A program made the position numbers and the translations under genes. Shown one piece after another: positions 1 through 7,250 of a stretch of DNA of 10,013 nucleotides. Each line of letters begins with the position of its first letter. Position 1 is the first letter of the stretch. The stretch is from Firmicutes bacterium UBA4795 (GTDB lineage Bacteria > Bacillota > Desulfotomaculia > Desulfotomaculales > Nap2-2B), in contig DHGP01000042.1 in assembly GCA_002402825.1 (NCBI GenBank), positions 55,683 to 65,695 on the forward strand. The letters run 5' to 3'. Below the pieces are notes generated by a model. It was given only the letters and a program-made list of their open reading frames with translations. It was not told where the DNA came from and did no database searches.

Positions 1-20
1 GGGGGGGGGGGGGGGGGGGG
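1..20. other. Poly-G run at window edge, probable artefact
   Basis: Twenty consecutive G residues open the window and stop abruptly at ordinary AT-rich sequence. No coding or structural role is visible. Such runs are typical of no-signal cycles in two-colour sequencing or of contig-end padding, so this is read as an artefact and not as biology. Confidence 0.8.
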
Positions 21-30
21 TAAATTGGCT

Positions 31-171
31 TCATAACGTAATGCCCTGTGATTGAACTAAAACGGGATAAACGTCCTCCCCCTCTACTAAAGCATACACG
101 TACTCAAGACATGCCTTAACATCCTCAAGGGTGAGACGGGGATATGCTTTAAAGAGTGAATTAAGGTCATC
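31..171 (-). pseudogene. DUF433-family antitoxin, C-terminal fragment
   Basis: Reading leftwards straight after the helicase stop codon, an open frame of 46 codons with no start codon encodes the typical C-terminal half of a DUF433 protein, including YPRLTLEDVKACLEY and ALVEGE. It ends at TGA (31-33). DUF433 proteins are usually about 75-80 residues and act as DNA-binding antitoxins, commonly paired with DUF5615/PIN-like toxins (family knowledge). The N-terminal helix-turn-helix half is missing: the sequence in its place is the intact helicase C-terminus, in the same frame but separated by TAA. No ribosome binding site or usable start exists, so this is a deletion remnant. No toxin partner is visible, and the window ends just beyond it. 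Confidence 0.7.
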
Positions 172-1740
172 TTAAAATCCCGTAATGGCCACTTCGTCAC
201 GGTCTAATTTGTGACGGAGGTTTTGGGCAAACTGCGTTACAATAGGGTTATTACCGGCTGCTCTTTCTATCTGACGCAAAAGGTCTATTTCCCGTCTAAG
301 TAAAGAAAAAATATCCCCCTCTTGTAGGTTGCTTAAATTCAGCAACGTGGCAAAAGAGGCGCCTTCATACCAAGCGTAAGCCAACGGCCCCGGTAGCGGT
401 GACCACAGACAAAAATGCTCGGGTACTCCATGGCGCAAAAGATAATTTTTTATCGCCGTTATCTGTTTTAACGGGGTATTTCCTTTTACTACCCTTTCTT
501 CGCGTCCTGGTTGATAATCTACCCCAACCAGGATGGCCGCTGCTTCGGCAGGAGATACCTCTAAAAAAAGCCCGGAAAAGATTAATTCCGTAACTAAAAT
601 TTCTTGAACATGGATATTTAAAGCAAATAGTCCTCGTGGTAACAATTCCCGGCCTTTAACAAAGTCCAACCGCCGCAGCAGTTCTAACACCTGCGTAAAT
701 TCCTGCTCGTATTCCCGGCTATTTTTACTCAGGTAGTTTGCCTCCCGGTTAAAGAAATTTATCTTTTCGGTAATTTTTTTTATTCTTTTTTCGGTCTGAC
801 GGCATATTTTATCGTTACATTTCTGGCGTTCGTTCTTTAAAAGAGAATAAATCTCTTTCTTTCTTTCCATAGCCATAAGGGAATGTCGGTTTTTACGCCG
901 CGAGAGGTAATTTAATTCCTGCCGTAATTTAAGGCGTTCGAGCTGACAGGCGGGGGTCCGGCGGACAGCACAAAAAACTTCTTCTTGCTTAGCCAATTCA
1001 GCTTCCGACTTTAATATTTCTTGCTTTATATGTCTCATTTCTTTATTGTTTTGGTAAGCCGCCAGGTTTTGTTCTAGAAATGTTTTAATTTCCGCCTCAT
1101 TTTTCCAGTGTAAAAGGTTTAAAACCGTGTTGGGAGTAATCGTTAGGCGACCCTGAACTGGCTCTACTTTGTCTTCCTCATAAAAAGCCGTTTGCTCTGG
1201 AAAGCGCTGGTCCAGGCAGACAAACACCTGTCCTACTTCATCATAGCCCCGTCGCCCGGAGCGGCCGGCCATTTGAAAAAATTCCCGGTTATGCAAATTA
1301 CGAAACACCTGACCGTCCCATTTACGACAAGAATCAAAAATGGTGCTGGCGGCTGGAAAATTAACGCCTACGGCAAAAGTTTCCGTACAAAACAAAACGT
1401 AAATCAAACGGGACTCATAAAGCCGCTCCACTAAATCCTTCAAGGTTGGGGATAAGCCGGCATGGTGGTAGCCAATACCTTGATAGAGAAAGCGCCGCAA
1501 ATTTTCCCGCCGCAAGTTAAATAAACCAGGATTTTTTTCCTCTGCTTGGCGGATAAACTGCCTTGCTTTTTGTTTTTCCCCCATGTTTAAAAAGTCCCAT
1601 TGCCTGCTTAGTTCTTCGGCCAGTAATTCAGTTCGCCGGCGTCCAAAAGTAAAATAAAGAGCCGGTAAATGCTCCTGGATAACTTCAATTACTTCCGTGC
1701 AGGAAATTTGTGGTTCAATGCTTGATAAAACTTTACTCAT
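172..1740 (-). CDS. DExH helicase, C-terminal half (motifs IV-VI and DSHCT-like domain)
   Basis: This 522-residue product is the second half of a Ski2/Mtr4-like superfamily 2 helicase of the kind annotated as bacterial DEAD/DEAH box helicase. Visible in order: motif IV region ALYFTFGRRRTE (about 27-38), YHHAGLSP (91-98), motif V LFCTETFAVGVNFPA (116-130), motif VI QMAGRSGRRGYDEVG (156-170), a Lys/Glu-rich probable coiled coil (about 230-350), and a C-terminal DSHCT-like region (about 385-515) ending IDLLRQI...DRDEVAITGF. It lacks motifs I-III and cannot hydrolyse ATP alone; these lie on the upstream frame at 1733-2521. Its ATG overlaps the upstream stop (ATGAGTAA) and follows AAGGAAAG, so translational coupling is possible. 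Removing one copy of a tandem 4-base unit just upstream would fuse both frames into one protein of about 780 residues, the normal family size. Either it is a split two-subunit helicase or a frameshifted gene. RNA or DNA unwinding is inferred from the family. Confidence 0.85.
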   Translation of the reverse strand: MSKVLSSIEPQISCTEVIEVIQEHLPALYFTFGRRRTELLAEELSRQWDFLNMGEKQKARQFIRQAEEKNPGLFNLRRENLRRFLYQGIGYHHAGLSPTLKDLVERLYESRLIYVLFCTETFAVGVNFPAASTIFDSCRKWDGQVFRNLHNREFFQMAGRSGRRGYDEVGQVFVCLDQRFPEQTAFYEEDKVEPVQGRLTITPNTVLNLLHWKNEAEIKTFLEQNLAAYQNNKEMRHIKQEILKSEAELAKQEEVFCAVRRTPACQLERLKLRQELNYLSRRKNRHSLMAMERKKEIYSLLKNERQKCNDKICRQTEKRIKKITEKINFFNREANYLSKNSREYEQEFTQVLELLRRLDFVKGRELLPRGLFALNIHVQEILVTELIFSGLFLEVSPAEAAAILVGVDYQPGREERVVKGNTPLKQITAIKNYLLRHGVPEHFCLWSPLPGPLAYAWYEGASFATLLNLSNLQEGDIFSLLRREIDLLRQIERAAGNNPIVTQFAQNLRHKLDRDEVAITGF

Positions 1741-2521
1741 TCTTTCTTTCCTTGCGGTAGCGTTGCTTACACGCGTCTGATTGGGCTTTTATTTCAGCTT
1801 GCACTTCGGCAGCCGTTAAAATATTTCCGTTATGATTAATCCAGTTAGTTTTTAAGGGTACGACCCGCTTCTTTTCTACAATAACCTTTACCTCATCATG
1901 ACGGACTTCTTTTATCCAGGCCGCAATCTCATAAATGTTAGGAATAGTGGCGGACAACCCCAAAAGCCTAAGGTGTGAAGGAGCAAAAATTACACTTTCT
2001 TCCCACACCGTACCCCGGGCAGGATCATCCAGATAATGCATTTCATCAAAAACAACGTGGGAAATGTTTTGCAGTTCACCAGGCTGAGCAAAACACCAGT
2101 TACGAAAGATTTCGGTAGTCATTACCAGCACAGGCGCCCCTTCATTAATCGACAAATCGCCGGTAATAAGACCTACCTTATCCCGCCCAAACAAGGCGCT
2201 AAAATCACGGTACTTTTGGTTGGATAAAGCTTTAATAGGGGAAGTATAAATAGCCCCTTTTTCTTTGGTTAGAACATCCGCCAGTAATTTTTCCGCAATT
2301 AAAGTTTTTCCTGTTCCAGTTGGGGCAGCTACGATAACAGATGATCCAGACCTTAAAGCCATAATGGCTCTTTCTTGAAAATAATCTAACTTTAACTCTT
2401 TTTGAGGAGAAGGGTTATTTAATTTTGGGCGGTATAAAAACTGCTTTTCCTCCTTTTTCTTTTCTTTAAAATAGGCCGTTTCAAAAACTCCTTTCCTTCC
2501 TTTAAGTTTATTATACACCAA
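1733..2521 (-). CDS. DExH helicase, N-terminal half (motifs I-III, ATPase domain)
   Basis: This frame carries the first RecA-like domain of the same helicase: a LDYFQERAI element (45-53), Walker A APTGTGKT (66-73), motif Ia TSPIKALSNQKY (93-104), TTEIFRN (135-141), DEMH box (159-162) and SAT (190-192). It ends 70 residues later at ...KERKNE, where the frame is lost; the downstream frame continues with motif IV. The start is uncertain. The longest frame begins at TTG (2521), but this has no ribosome binding site and overlaps a perfect TATAAT at 2510-2515, so the message probably begins inside it. Good Shine-Dalgarno-like sequences (AAAGGAG, AAGGAGG) follow, yet no in-frame ATG, GTG or TTG sits at the right distance. 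The next in-frame ATG is residue 54, still before Walker A. The gene may be decaying or may use an unusual start. Confidence 0.8.
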   Translation of the reverse strand: MVYNKLKGRKGVFETAYFKEKKKEEKQFLYRPKLNNPSPQKELKLDYFQERAIMALRSGSSVIVAAPTGTGKTLIAEKLLADVLTKEKGAIYTSPIKALSNQKYRDFSALFGRDKVGLITGDLSINEGAPVLVMTTEIFRNWCFAQPGELQNISHVVFDEMHYLDDPARGTVWEESVIFAPSHLRLLGLSATIPNIYEIAAWIKEVRHDEVKVIVEKKRVVPLKTNWINHNGNILTAAEVQAEIKAQSDACKQRYRKERKNE

Positions 2522-2538
2522 AAAATATAACCGAAAAA
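2510..2538 (-). promoter_or_regulatory. Probable sigma-A-type promoter for the split helicase
   Basis: On the minus strand a perfect TATAAT (2510-2515) is preceded at 17 bases by a weak -35 candidate TTTTTC (2533-2538) within AT-rich sequence. Transcription would start just before the AAGGAAGG and AAAGGAG sequences. The -10 match is strong and the -35 poor, so the call rests mainly on the -10 box and its position between divergent genes. Confidence 0.45.
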
Positions 2539-2588
2539 GCTATTTTTTTAACCATTTAACCAAGGAAGGGCAAACTTCTGCTAAAAAA

Positions 2589-2684
2589 ATGGTGCACCCT
2601 AAGCCTAAAGGAACAGTAAAACAAAGCGCACCTAGCGTGGTAAAAATAGGGCCACAAATTAAAGGTAAAGCCCTTTGTCAATAG
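2589..2684 (+). other. Possible 31-codon small ORF in the divergent intergenic region
   Basis: Between the divergent helicases, an ATG at 2589 opens a Lys/Pro-rich frame starting MVHPKPKGTVKQ and ending at TAG (2682-2684). The frame also stays open upstream of the ATG into the helicase start. A purine-rich GGAAGGG lies too far upstream to be a good ribosome binding site. I do not recognise the peptide. It may be chance or the remnant of a lost gene; the rest of the 2522-2760 gap holds only promoter-like sequence. Confidence 0.15.
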
Positions 2685-2698
2685 CTCAATTATTTTAC

Positions 2699-2728
2699 TT
2701 GTAAGAAAGAGGGAGATTATGTTATGCT
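2699..2728 (+). promoter_or_regulatory. Candidate promoter of recD2
   Basis: TTGTAA (2699-2704) and TATGCT (2723-2728) are 18 bases apart and lie about 35 bases upstream of the GTG start of recD2. Both hexamers match the sigma-A consensus only partly, so this is a candidate; a second possible -35 (TTGTCA, 2675-2680) lacks a good partner. Confidence 0.3.
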
Positions 2729-2760
2729 TGTGCATATAGGCCATAAAAGGAGCGCTTTTA

Positions 2761-4914
2761 GTGCTTGAGCAAATCTCCCTGGAAGGTATTCTAGAAAGAA
2801 TTGTATATTTTGACACCGAAAGCAATTTTACCGTGGCCAAACTTAAAACCAGGGAACATAAAAACCTCATTACCATAGTCGGAAACTTATTTACCCTTAA
2901 CCCAGGGCAAACCCTGCAGTTAAAAGGAAAGTGGATTAGGAATAAAAAATTTGGGGAAGAATTTCAGGTGGAAAGCTGTCTACCCCTTCTCCCAGCCACC
3001 ATAACCGGTATAGAAAAGTATCTGGGTTCTGGTTTAATTAAGGGCATTGGCCCGGTTATGGCCAAACGGATTATTAACCAGTTTGGGAATAAAGCGCTAG
3101 ATATTATAGAAAATGAAGCGGAAAGCTTGTTAAAAGTGGAAGGAATTGGCCCGTCCCGTTTAAAAAGCATTACCGCCGCCTGGGCCGAACAAAAAGAAAT
3201 TAAAGAAGTAATGCTCTTTTTATATAATAATAATATTAGTTCCGCCTACGCGGTAAAAATATATAAGGCCTACCAGGAACAGGCCATTTCGATCATGAAA
3301 GAAAACCCTTACCGCCTGGCTCTGGACATTAACGGGATTGGCTTTAAAACCGCCGACAAAATAGCTCAAAATTTTGGTTTTGCCTTAAATTCACCCTTGC
3401 GGGCGCAAGCAGGATTAATTTATATGCTGCACCAGTACGCAGAAGAAGGGCACGTTTATGTTCCCGTCCCGGAACTGTTAAAAAAAACAGAAGCAGAATT
3501 AGGAATTGAAGACGAGATAAGCTGGAAAGCAATAACCTCACTAATAGCAAAAGAAGAGGTAGTGGCCGAAAATATTAACGGCACCCAGGTAGTTTACCTT
3601 AAACCCTTTTACCTCGCGGAAGTAAGCGTAGCTCAAAAACTGAAAAAACTAAATACAACTCCCAAATCTCCATTATCTATAGACCTGGAGACGGCTTTAC
3701 TTTGGGTGCAAAAAGTAAATAAAATAATTTTAGCCGAAAAACAAAGGGAGGCTTTAAGAAAGGCCATTAAAACTAAATTGTTGGTAATAACTGGTGGACC
3801 AGGAACAGGAAAAACAACGTTGGTGGCCAGTTTAATTGAAATTTTAGCCAAAAAGGGACAGCAAACAATCTTAGCTTCACCAACCGGCAGGGCGGCTAAA
3901 AAACTTTCTCAGGTTACCGGGAAAGAAGCTAAGACCATCCATCGTCTCCTGGAATACAGCCCTAAGGAAAAAATCTGGAAAAGAAATGAAGAACGTCCTT
4001 TAGAAGGTGATTTAATTATCGTTGATGAGGCTTCCATGCTTGACCTTATCTTAACGCATCATTTGTTAAAAGCAATACCTCCGCAAGCCAGTTTAATTTT
4101 AGTCGGGGATGCAGACCAGCTTCCCTCCGTTGGTCCAGGTAATGTTTTAAGAGACATTATTAAGTCCGAAAAAATAGAAGTGGTTTTTTTAAAAGATATT
4201 TACCGCCAAGCCCAAGAGAGCCTGATTATTTTAAATGCTCACCGCGTTAACCAGGGCCTGTTTCCCAGTCTAAAGACAAAACAGAAGCAACGGGATTTTT
4301 ATTTCATCCAAGAAGAAGATCCGGAAAAAGTTTTGGAAACAATAAAAATTTTATACCGGCAAAAAATTCCTCAAGCCTTTGGTTTTAACCTTAAAGAAGA
4401 TATTCAAGTCTTAACTCCAACGCATAAGGGAATTGTGGGGGTGACTAATCTAAATCGAGAATTACAGGCCTTGCTTAATCCACGGCACCAGGAAATTACC
4501 AACGGAAACAAGGCTTTTTGCCTTGACGATAAAGTAATGCAAATTAAAAATAACTACGAAAAAGAAGTTTTTAACGGCGATATAGGACGCGTAGTAAAAA
4601 TTGACCCGGAAGAACAGGAAATAACTGTTGCTTTTGAGACGCAGCAGGTAACATACAGCAGTCACGAAATGGAGGAGTTGACCTTAGCTTACGCTATTTC
4701 GGTTCATAAGTCCCAGGGCAGCGAATACGCGGTAGTCATTATGCCCCTTCTAACCCAACATTATATAATGCTGCAGCGTAACCTTCTCTATACGGCCATC
4801 ACCCGGGCAAAAAAGTTAATGGTTTTAATTGGTTCGCCCAAAGCGCTGGCTATAGCCATAAAAAATAACAAGGTAAAGGAAAGATATACTAATTTAAGCC
4901 AAAGGTTAAGTTAA
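2761..4914 (+). CDS. recD2: RecD2-type ATP-dependent DNA helicase (SF1B, RecD/TraA family)
   Basis: A 717-residue protein, close to the usual length of RecD2. RecD2 enzymes are RecBC-independent 5'-3' DNA helicases linked to DNA repair and replication-fork processing (family knowledge). N-terminal region: an OB-like segment (about 5-75) and a helix-hairpin-helix array including GLIKGIGPVMAKRI (91-104), LLKVEGIGPSRLKSI (123-137) and INGIGFKTADKIA (190-202). Helicase core: Walker A GGPGTGKT (345-352), motif Ia SPTGRAAK (373-380), motif II VDEAS (421-425), motif III VGDADQLPSVGPG (448-460), IYRQ (480-483), motif V AISVHKSQGSEY and motif VI LLYTAITRAKK near the C-terminus. All catalytic motifs are intact. 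The GTG start is supported by AAAAGGAG (2744-2751) nine bases upstream. It is divergent from the split helicase and followed after 71 bases by the phoP remnant. No frame damage was seen. Confidence 0.95.
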   Translation: MLEQISLEGILERIVYFDTESNFTVAKLKTREHKNLITIVGNLFTLNPGQTLQLKGKWIRNKKFGEEFQVESCLPLLPATITGIEKYLGSGLIKGIGPVMAKRIINQFGNKALDIIENEAESLLKVEGIGPSRLKSITAAWAEQKEIKEVMLFLYNNNISSAYAVKIYKAYQEQAISIMKENPYRLALDINGIGFKTADKIAQNFGFALNSPLRAQAGLIYMLHQYAEEGHVYVPVPELLKKTEAELGIEDEISWKAITSLIAKEEVVAENINGTQVVYLKPFYLAEVSVAQKLKKLNTTPKSPLSIDLETALLWVQKVNKIILAEKQREALRKAIKTKLLVITGGPGTGKTTLVASLIEILAKKGQQTILASPTGRAAKKLSQVTGKEAKTIHRLLEYSPKEKIWKRNEERPLEGDLIIVDEASMLDLILTHHLLKAIPPQASLILVGDADQLPSVGPGNVLRDIIKSEKIEVVFLKDIYRQAQESLIILNAHRVNQGLFPSLKTKQKQRDFYFIQEEDPEKVLETIKILYRQKIPQAFGFNLKEDIQVLTPTHKGIVGVTNLNRELQALLNPRHQEITNGNKAFCLDDKVMQIKNNYEKEVFNGDIGRVVKIDPEEQEITVAFETQQVTYSSHEMEELTLAYAISVHKSQGSEYAVVIMPLLTQHYIMLQRNLLYTAITRAKKLMVLIGSPKALAIAIKNNKVKERYTNLSQRLS

Positions 4915-4945
4915 ACAGCCGTTTTAAATAATAAGTCGTAACTAC

Positions 4946-4966
4946 CAATTTGCAATTTGCAATTTT
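4946..4966 (+). repeat. Tandem 7-base repeat, three units of CAATTTG/T
   Basis: CAATTTG, CAATTTG and CAATTTT follow one another without gap between recD2 and the phoP remnant, just upstream of the AAAGAGGA ribosome binding site. Two and a half perfect units suggest slippage. The spacing places it in the former phoP promoter or leader; a regulatory role is not shown. Confidence 0.6.
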
Positions 4967-4985
4967 TAAAGAGGATAGTTTAGTA

Positions 4986-5074
4986 ATGCCAAAAATTTTA
5001 GTGGTTGATGATGAAGAAAATATTGTAGAACTGCTTAACCAGGGGTTGGCTATCGTTTTAAGGAGGTATTTTAG
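4986..5074 (+). pseudogene. phoP: PhoP-type response regulator, internally deleted remnant
   Basis: An ATG with AAAGAGGA upstream begins MPKILVVDDEENIVELLN, the first beta strand and acidic pair (D8, D9) of an OmpR/PhoB-family receiver domain. At about 5037-5042 it jumps directly to sequence that, in another frame, reads GVGYRFKEVF followed by TAG (5072-5074), the classic last residues of the winged-helix output domain. About 200 of the usual 225-235 codons are therefore missing, including the phospho-acceptor Asp near residue 53, the conserved Thr and Lys, and nearly the whole DNA-binding domain. The two ends are in different frames, so the surviving frame reads a meaningless tail to TAA at 5085-5087, overlapping phoR. 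The ribosome binding site of phoR (AAGGAGG, 5060-5066) lies inside the leftover 3' end. This is a pseudogene, unless the join is an assembly error. Identity as PhoP rests on the adjacent PhoR and PhoU. Confidence 0.85.
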
Positions 5075-5079
5075 TAAAT

Positions 5080-6453
5080 ATGGTTAAAAACAACCTTTGG
5101 CGGGTAATTATTAATTATTTTTTTATTCTCTTAATTTTTTTAGCTATTTTACAATTTTATTTTTTTTACCACCTTAATCTAGGTTGGGCCTTGCTAACGT
5201 CGTTTATCTTTGCTCTGGGCTTAGGGTGGATATTATTTAAACAGGTTATCTCTCCGCTAAAAAAAATGAATATGGTCACCAAAGCTATAAGTCAAGGAAA
5301 TTTAAACCAGGAATTACCCCTTTACGAGCAGAAAGAAATCAATCAGTTAGCTCAAAACATAAATGATTTGGTGCGGCAACAGAAAAAAGTTCTGGCCCAA
5401 ATTACGGCTGAAAAAAACCGCATCCAGACTATCTTGAACAGTATGATGGAAGGGGTGATTGCGCTTGATAACCAAGGTAATATTCTTTTGCTTAATTCAG
5501 CGGTAGAAAATTTTTTGGGCATTGCCCAGGAAACCTATTTGGGTAAAAATATCCTGCATCTCATCCGCAATTACGACCTAGAAAGGGCCGTAAAACAGGC
5601 TTTAAAAAGCGAAAAATCAATAACCCAAGAACTTCAACTTATTTATCCCGAACCCAGTTTTTATTATCTCAAGGCTACCCCCTTAAAAAATCAGGAACAA
5701 GGAAAAAAAGGAATTGTGATTTTACTAAGAAACAGTACTAAAGAAAAAAAGCTAGATCAAATGCGCACTGAATTTGTGGCTAATGTTTCTCATGAGTTAC
5801 GCACCCCTCTTACTTCAATTAGCAGTTTTTTAGAGACTTTACGCGATGGAGCAATAGATGACCCTGCCGCCGCCCACCGGATCTTAGAAATCATGAGCAA
5901 AGAAACCAGTCGGCTGGCAAAACTTATTGACGATTTATTACATCTCTCCAAGATAGAAGAAAGAAGGGTCGTTCACCGGTGGCAATTGGTGCAGCTAAAA
6001 GAAATCATTAACCAGGTAACCGCTATGTTTCAACCTCAGGCCCAACAAAAATCTTTAAGTTTAACGGTAGAACTACCGGTTGAGTTGCCTTGCGTATCTG
6101 GTGACCCTGATTTATTAGCTCAGGTATTAACAAATTTAGTGGATAACGCCATAAAATACACTCCTCCTGACGGGCATATTTTAATCCGGGCCGCCACCGA
6201 TAAGGATAACGTTCAGGTAGAGGTAAAGGACACCGGGATTGGCATCCCGCCTGAGGACCTGCCCCGTGTTTTTGAACGCTTTTACCGGGTAGAAAAGGCC
6301 AGAGCCCGAGAATTGGGAGGAATTGGCGTAGGCTTAGCTATTGTTAAACATATCATTAAGGCCCATGGAGGGAGTATCAAGGTGGAAAGCATACCCCACC
6401 AGGGAAGTACTTTTAAGGTTACCTTACCAGCCGAATTGAGAGGTGGGAAGTGA
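5080..6453 (+). CDS. phoR: PhoR-type membrane sensor histidine kinase
   Basis: A 457-residue kinase of the PhoR class, which autophosphorylates and passes phosphate to PhoP to control phosphate-starvation genes (family knowledge). Domains: two transmembrane segments (about 8-30 and 35-54) joined by a very short outside loop, so there is no extracytoplasmic sensor domain; HAMP (about 55-105); PAS (about 112-215, with TILNSMMEGVIALD); HisKA with the phospho-acceptor His238 in SHELRTP; HATPase with N box NLVDNAIKY (352-360), G1 DTGIGIP (384-390), F box FERFYRV (398-404) and G2 GGIGVGLAI (413-421). All catalytic boxes are present. The ATG is preceded by AAGGAGG (5060-5066), 13 bases away, slightly long. 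The gene lies directly behind the destroyed response regulator, so the kinase lacks its normal cis partner: it may talk to another regulator or be heading for decay. Calling it PhoR and not another PAS-HAMP kinase rests on layout and phoU nearby. Confidence 0.88.
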   Translation: MVKNNLWRVIINYFFILLIFLAILQFYFFYHLNLGWALLTSFIFALGLGWILFKQVISPLKKMNMVTKAISQGNLNQELPLYEQKEINQLAQNINDLVRQQKKVLAQITAEKNRIQTILNSMMEGVIALDNQGNILLLNSAVENFLGIAQETYLGKNILHLIRNYDLERAVKQALKSEKSITQELQLIYPEPSFYYLKATPLKNQEQGKKGIVILLRNSTKEKKLDQMRTEFVANVSHELRTPLTSISSFLETLRDGAIDDPAAAHRILEIMSKETSRLAKLIDDLLHLSKIEERRVVHRWQLVQLKEIINQVTAMFQPQAQQKSLSLTVELPVELPCVSGDPDLLAQVLTNLVDNAIKYTPPDGHILIRAATDKDNVQVEVKDTGIGIPPEDLPRVFERFYRVEKARARELGGIGVGLAIVKHIIKAHGGSIKVESIPHQGSTFKVTLPAELRGGK

Positions 6454-6458
6454 GATGT

Positions 6459-6485
6459 TTGAGGTGAGATTAGATTTGATATAAA
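6459..6485 (+). promoter_or_regulatory. Weak candidate promoter upstream of phoU
   Basis: TTGAGG (6459-6464) and TATAAA (6480-6485) are separated by 15 bases, which is shorter than ideal, and lie about 100 bases before the phoU start. The 131-base gap between phoR and phoU could equally be transcribed from upstream. No clear Pho-box repeat was recognised. Confidence 0.2.
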
Positions 6486-6584
6486 TATTTAGTCAACCAG
6501 TAATGGGGTGACGTTATCCGTAAGCGAACGACTTGAGAAGTGCCGATTTGATTAATAAAGCCTACTTTCAGGAGGTAAAAATTT

Positions 6585-7250
6585 ATGCGGGCCCGTGGTA
6601 CTTTTGAACAGGAATTAACTGATTTACAGCAGGATATTTTACGGCTGGCCAGTTTAACAGAAGAGACTATTTATAGAGCCGTCCAATTTTTACTATGGCA
6701 AGACGTGGCAGGGGCAAACCAAGTAATTTCGGGTGACGTTTTAATTGACAAATTAGCGCTGGAAATCGAAGATAAATGCGTAAAATTAATCGCTACCCAA
6801 CAGCCAATAGCCCGTGATTTACGCCTGGCTATCACCAGCCTTAAATTTCTGGTCAGTTTAGAACGAATGGCCGACTACGCGGTTGATATTGCCCGGGCTA
6901 CCCTTTATATTTACGGTTATCCCTTAAACAGGCAACTTATGGAATACACTTCTAAAATGAGCCGGGTAGTCCAGCAAATGATTAAAGAGGCCTTAGACGC
7001 ATACGTCTATAACGATGTTCAAAGAGCACGCGAAATGTGTTCTTTAGATGACGAAGTTGATTTTATTTCCGCTAAAATATTTCAAGAAGCTGTATGGGCA
7101 ATGCGGGAAAAAACTCAGCCTCAAATTGTAATTCCGGCCATTTATTTTTTATTAATCAGTCGCTATCTGGAAAGAATTGCTGATCACGCCACTAATATTG
7201 GTGAAGAAGTAATTTTTTTAATCACGGGCGAAAAAAGAGAGCTTAATTAA
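6585..7250 (+). CDS. phoU: PhoU, phosphate signalling regulator
   Basis: A 221-residue all-helical protein of normal PhoU length made of two similar three-helix repeats. Each repeat carries the metal-binding signature: ERMADYAVDIA (93-103) and ERIADHATNIGEEV (196-209). QQPIARDLR (72-80) is also characteristic. PhoU is a cytoplasmic peripheral protein that links the Pst phosphate transporter to PhoR and keeps the kinase inhibitory when phosphate is plentiful (family knowledge). The ATG follows AGGAGGT (6570-6576) at eight bases, a strong start. It sits 131 bases after phoR with no pstSCAB genes between, which is unusual, so the transporter must be elsewhere or lost. The frame is intact; a run of GTCGTCAG-like repeats begins immediately after its stop codon. 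Confidence 0.93.
   Translation: MRARGTFEQELTDLQQDILRLASLTEETIYRAVQFLLWQDVAGANQVISGDVLIDKLALEIEDKCVKLIATQQPIARDLRLAITSLKFLVSLERMADYAVDIARATLYIYGYPLNRQLMEYTSKMSRVVQQMIKEALDAYVYNDVQRAREMCSLDDEVDFISAKIFQEAVWAMREKTQPQIVIPAIYFLLISRYLERIADHATNIGEEVIFLITGEKRELN

Noticed and set aside
2556..2876. Minus-strand open frame of 106 codons upstream of recD2
   Set aside because: It overlaps the start of recD2 on the other strand, has no recognisable motif and a Leu/Phe/Ser-rich composition typical of antisense frames.
4985..5087. A genuine 33-residue small protein starting MPKILVVDDEENIVELLN
   Set aside because: The first 18 residues are a clear receiver-domain start and the remaining codons are an out-of-frame reading of the response regulator's last codons, so it is a deletion by-product and not a designed small protein.
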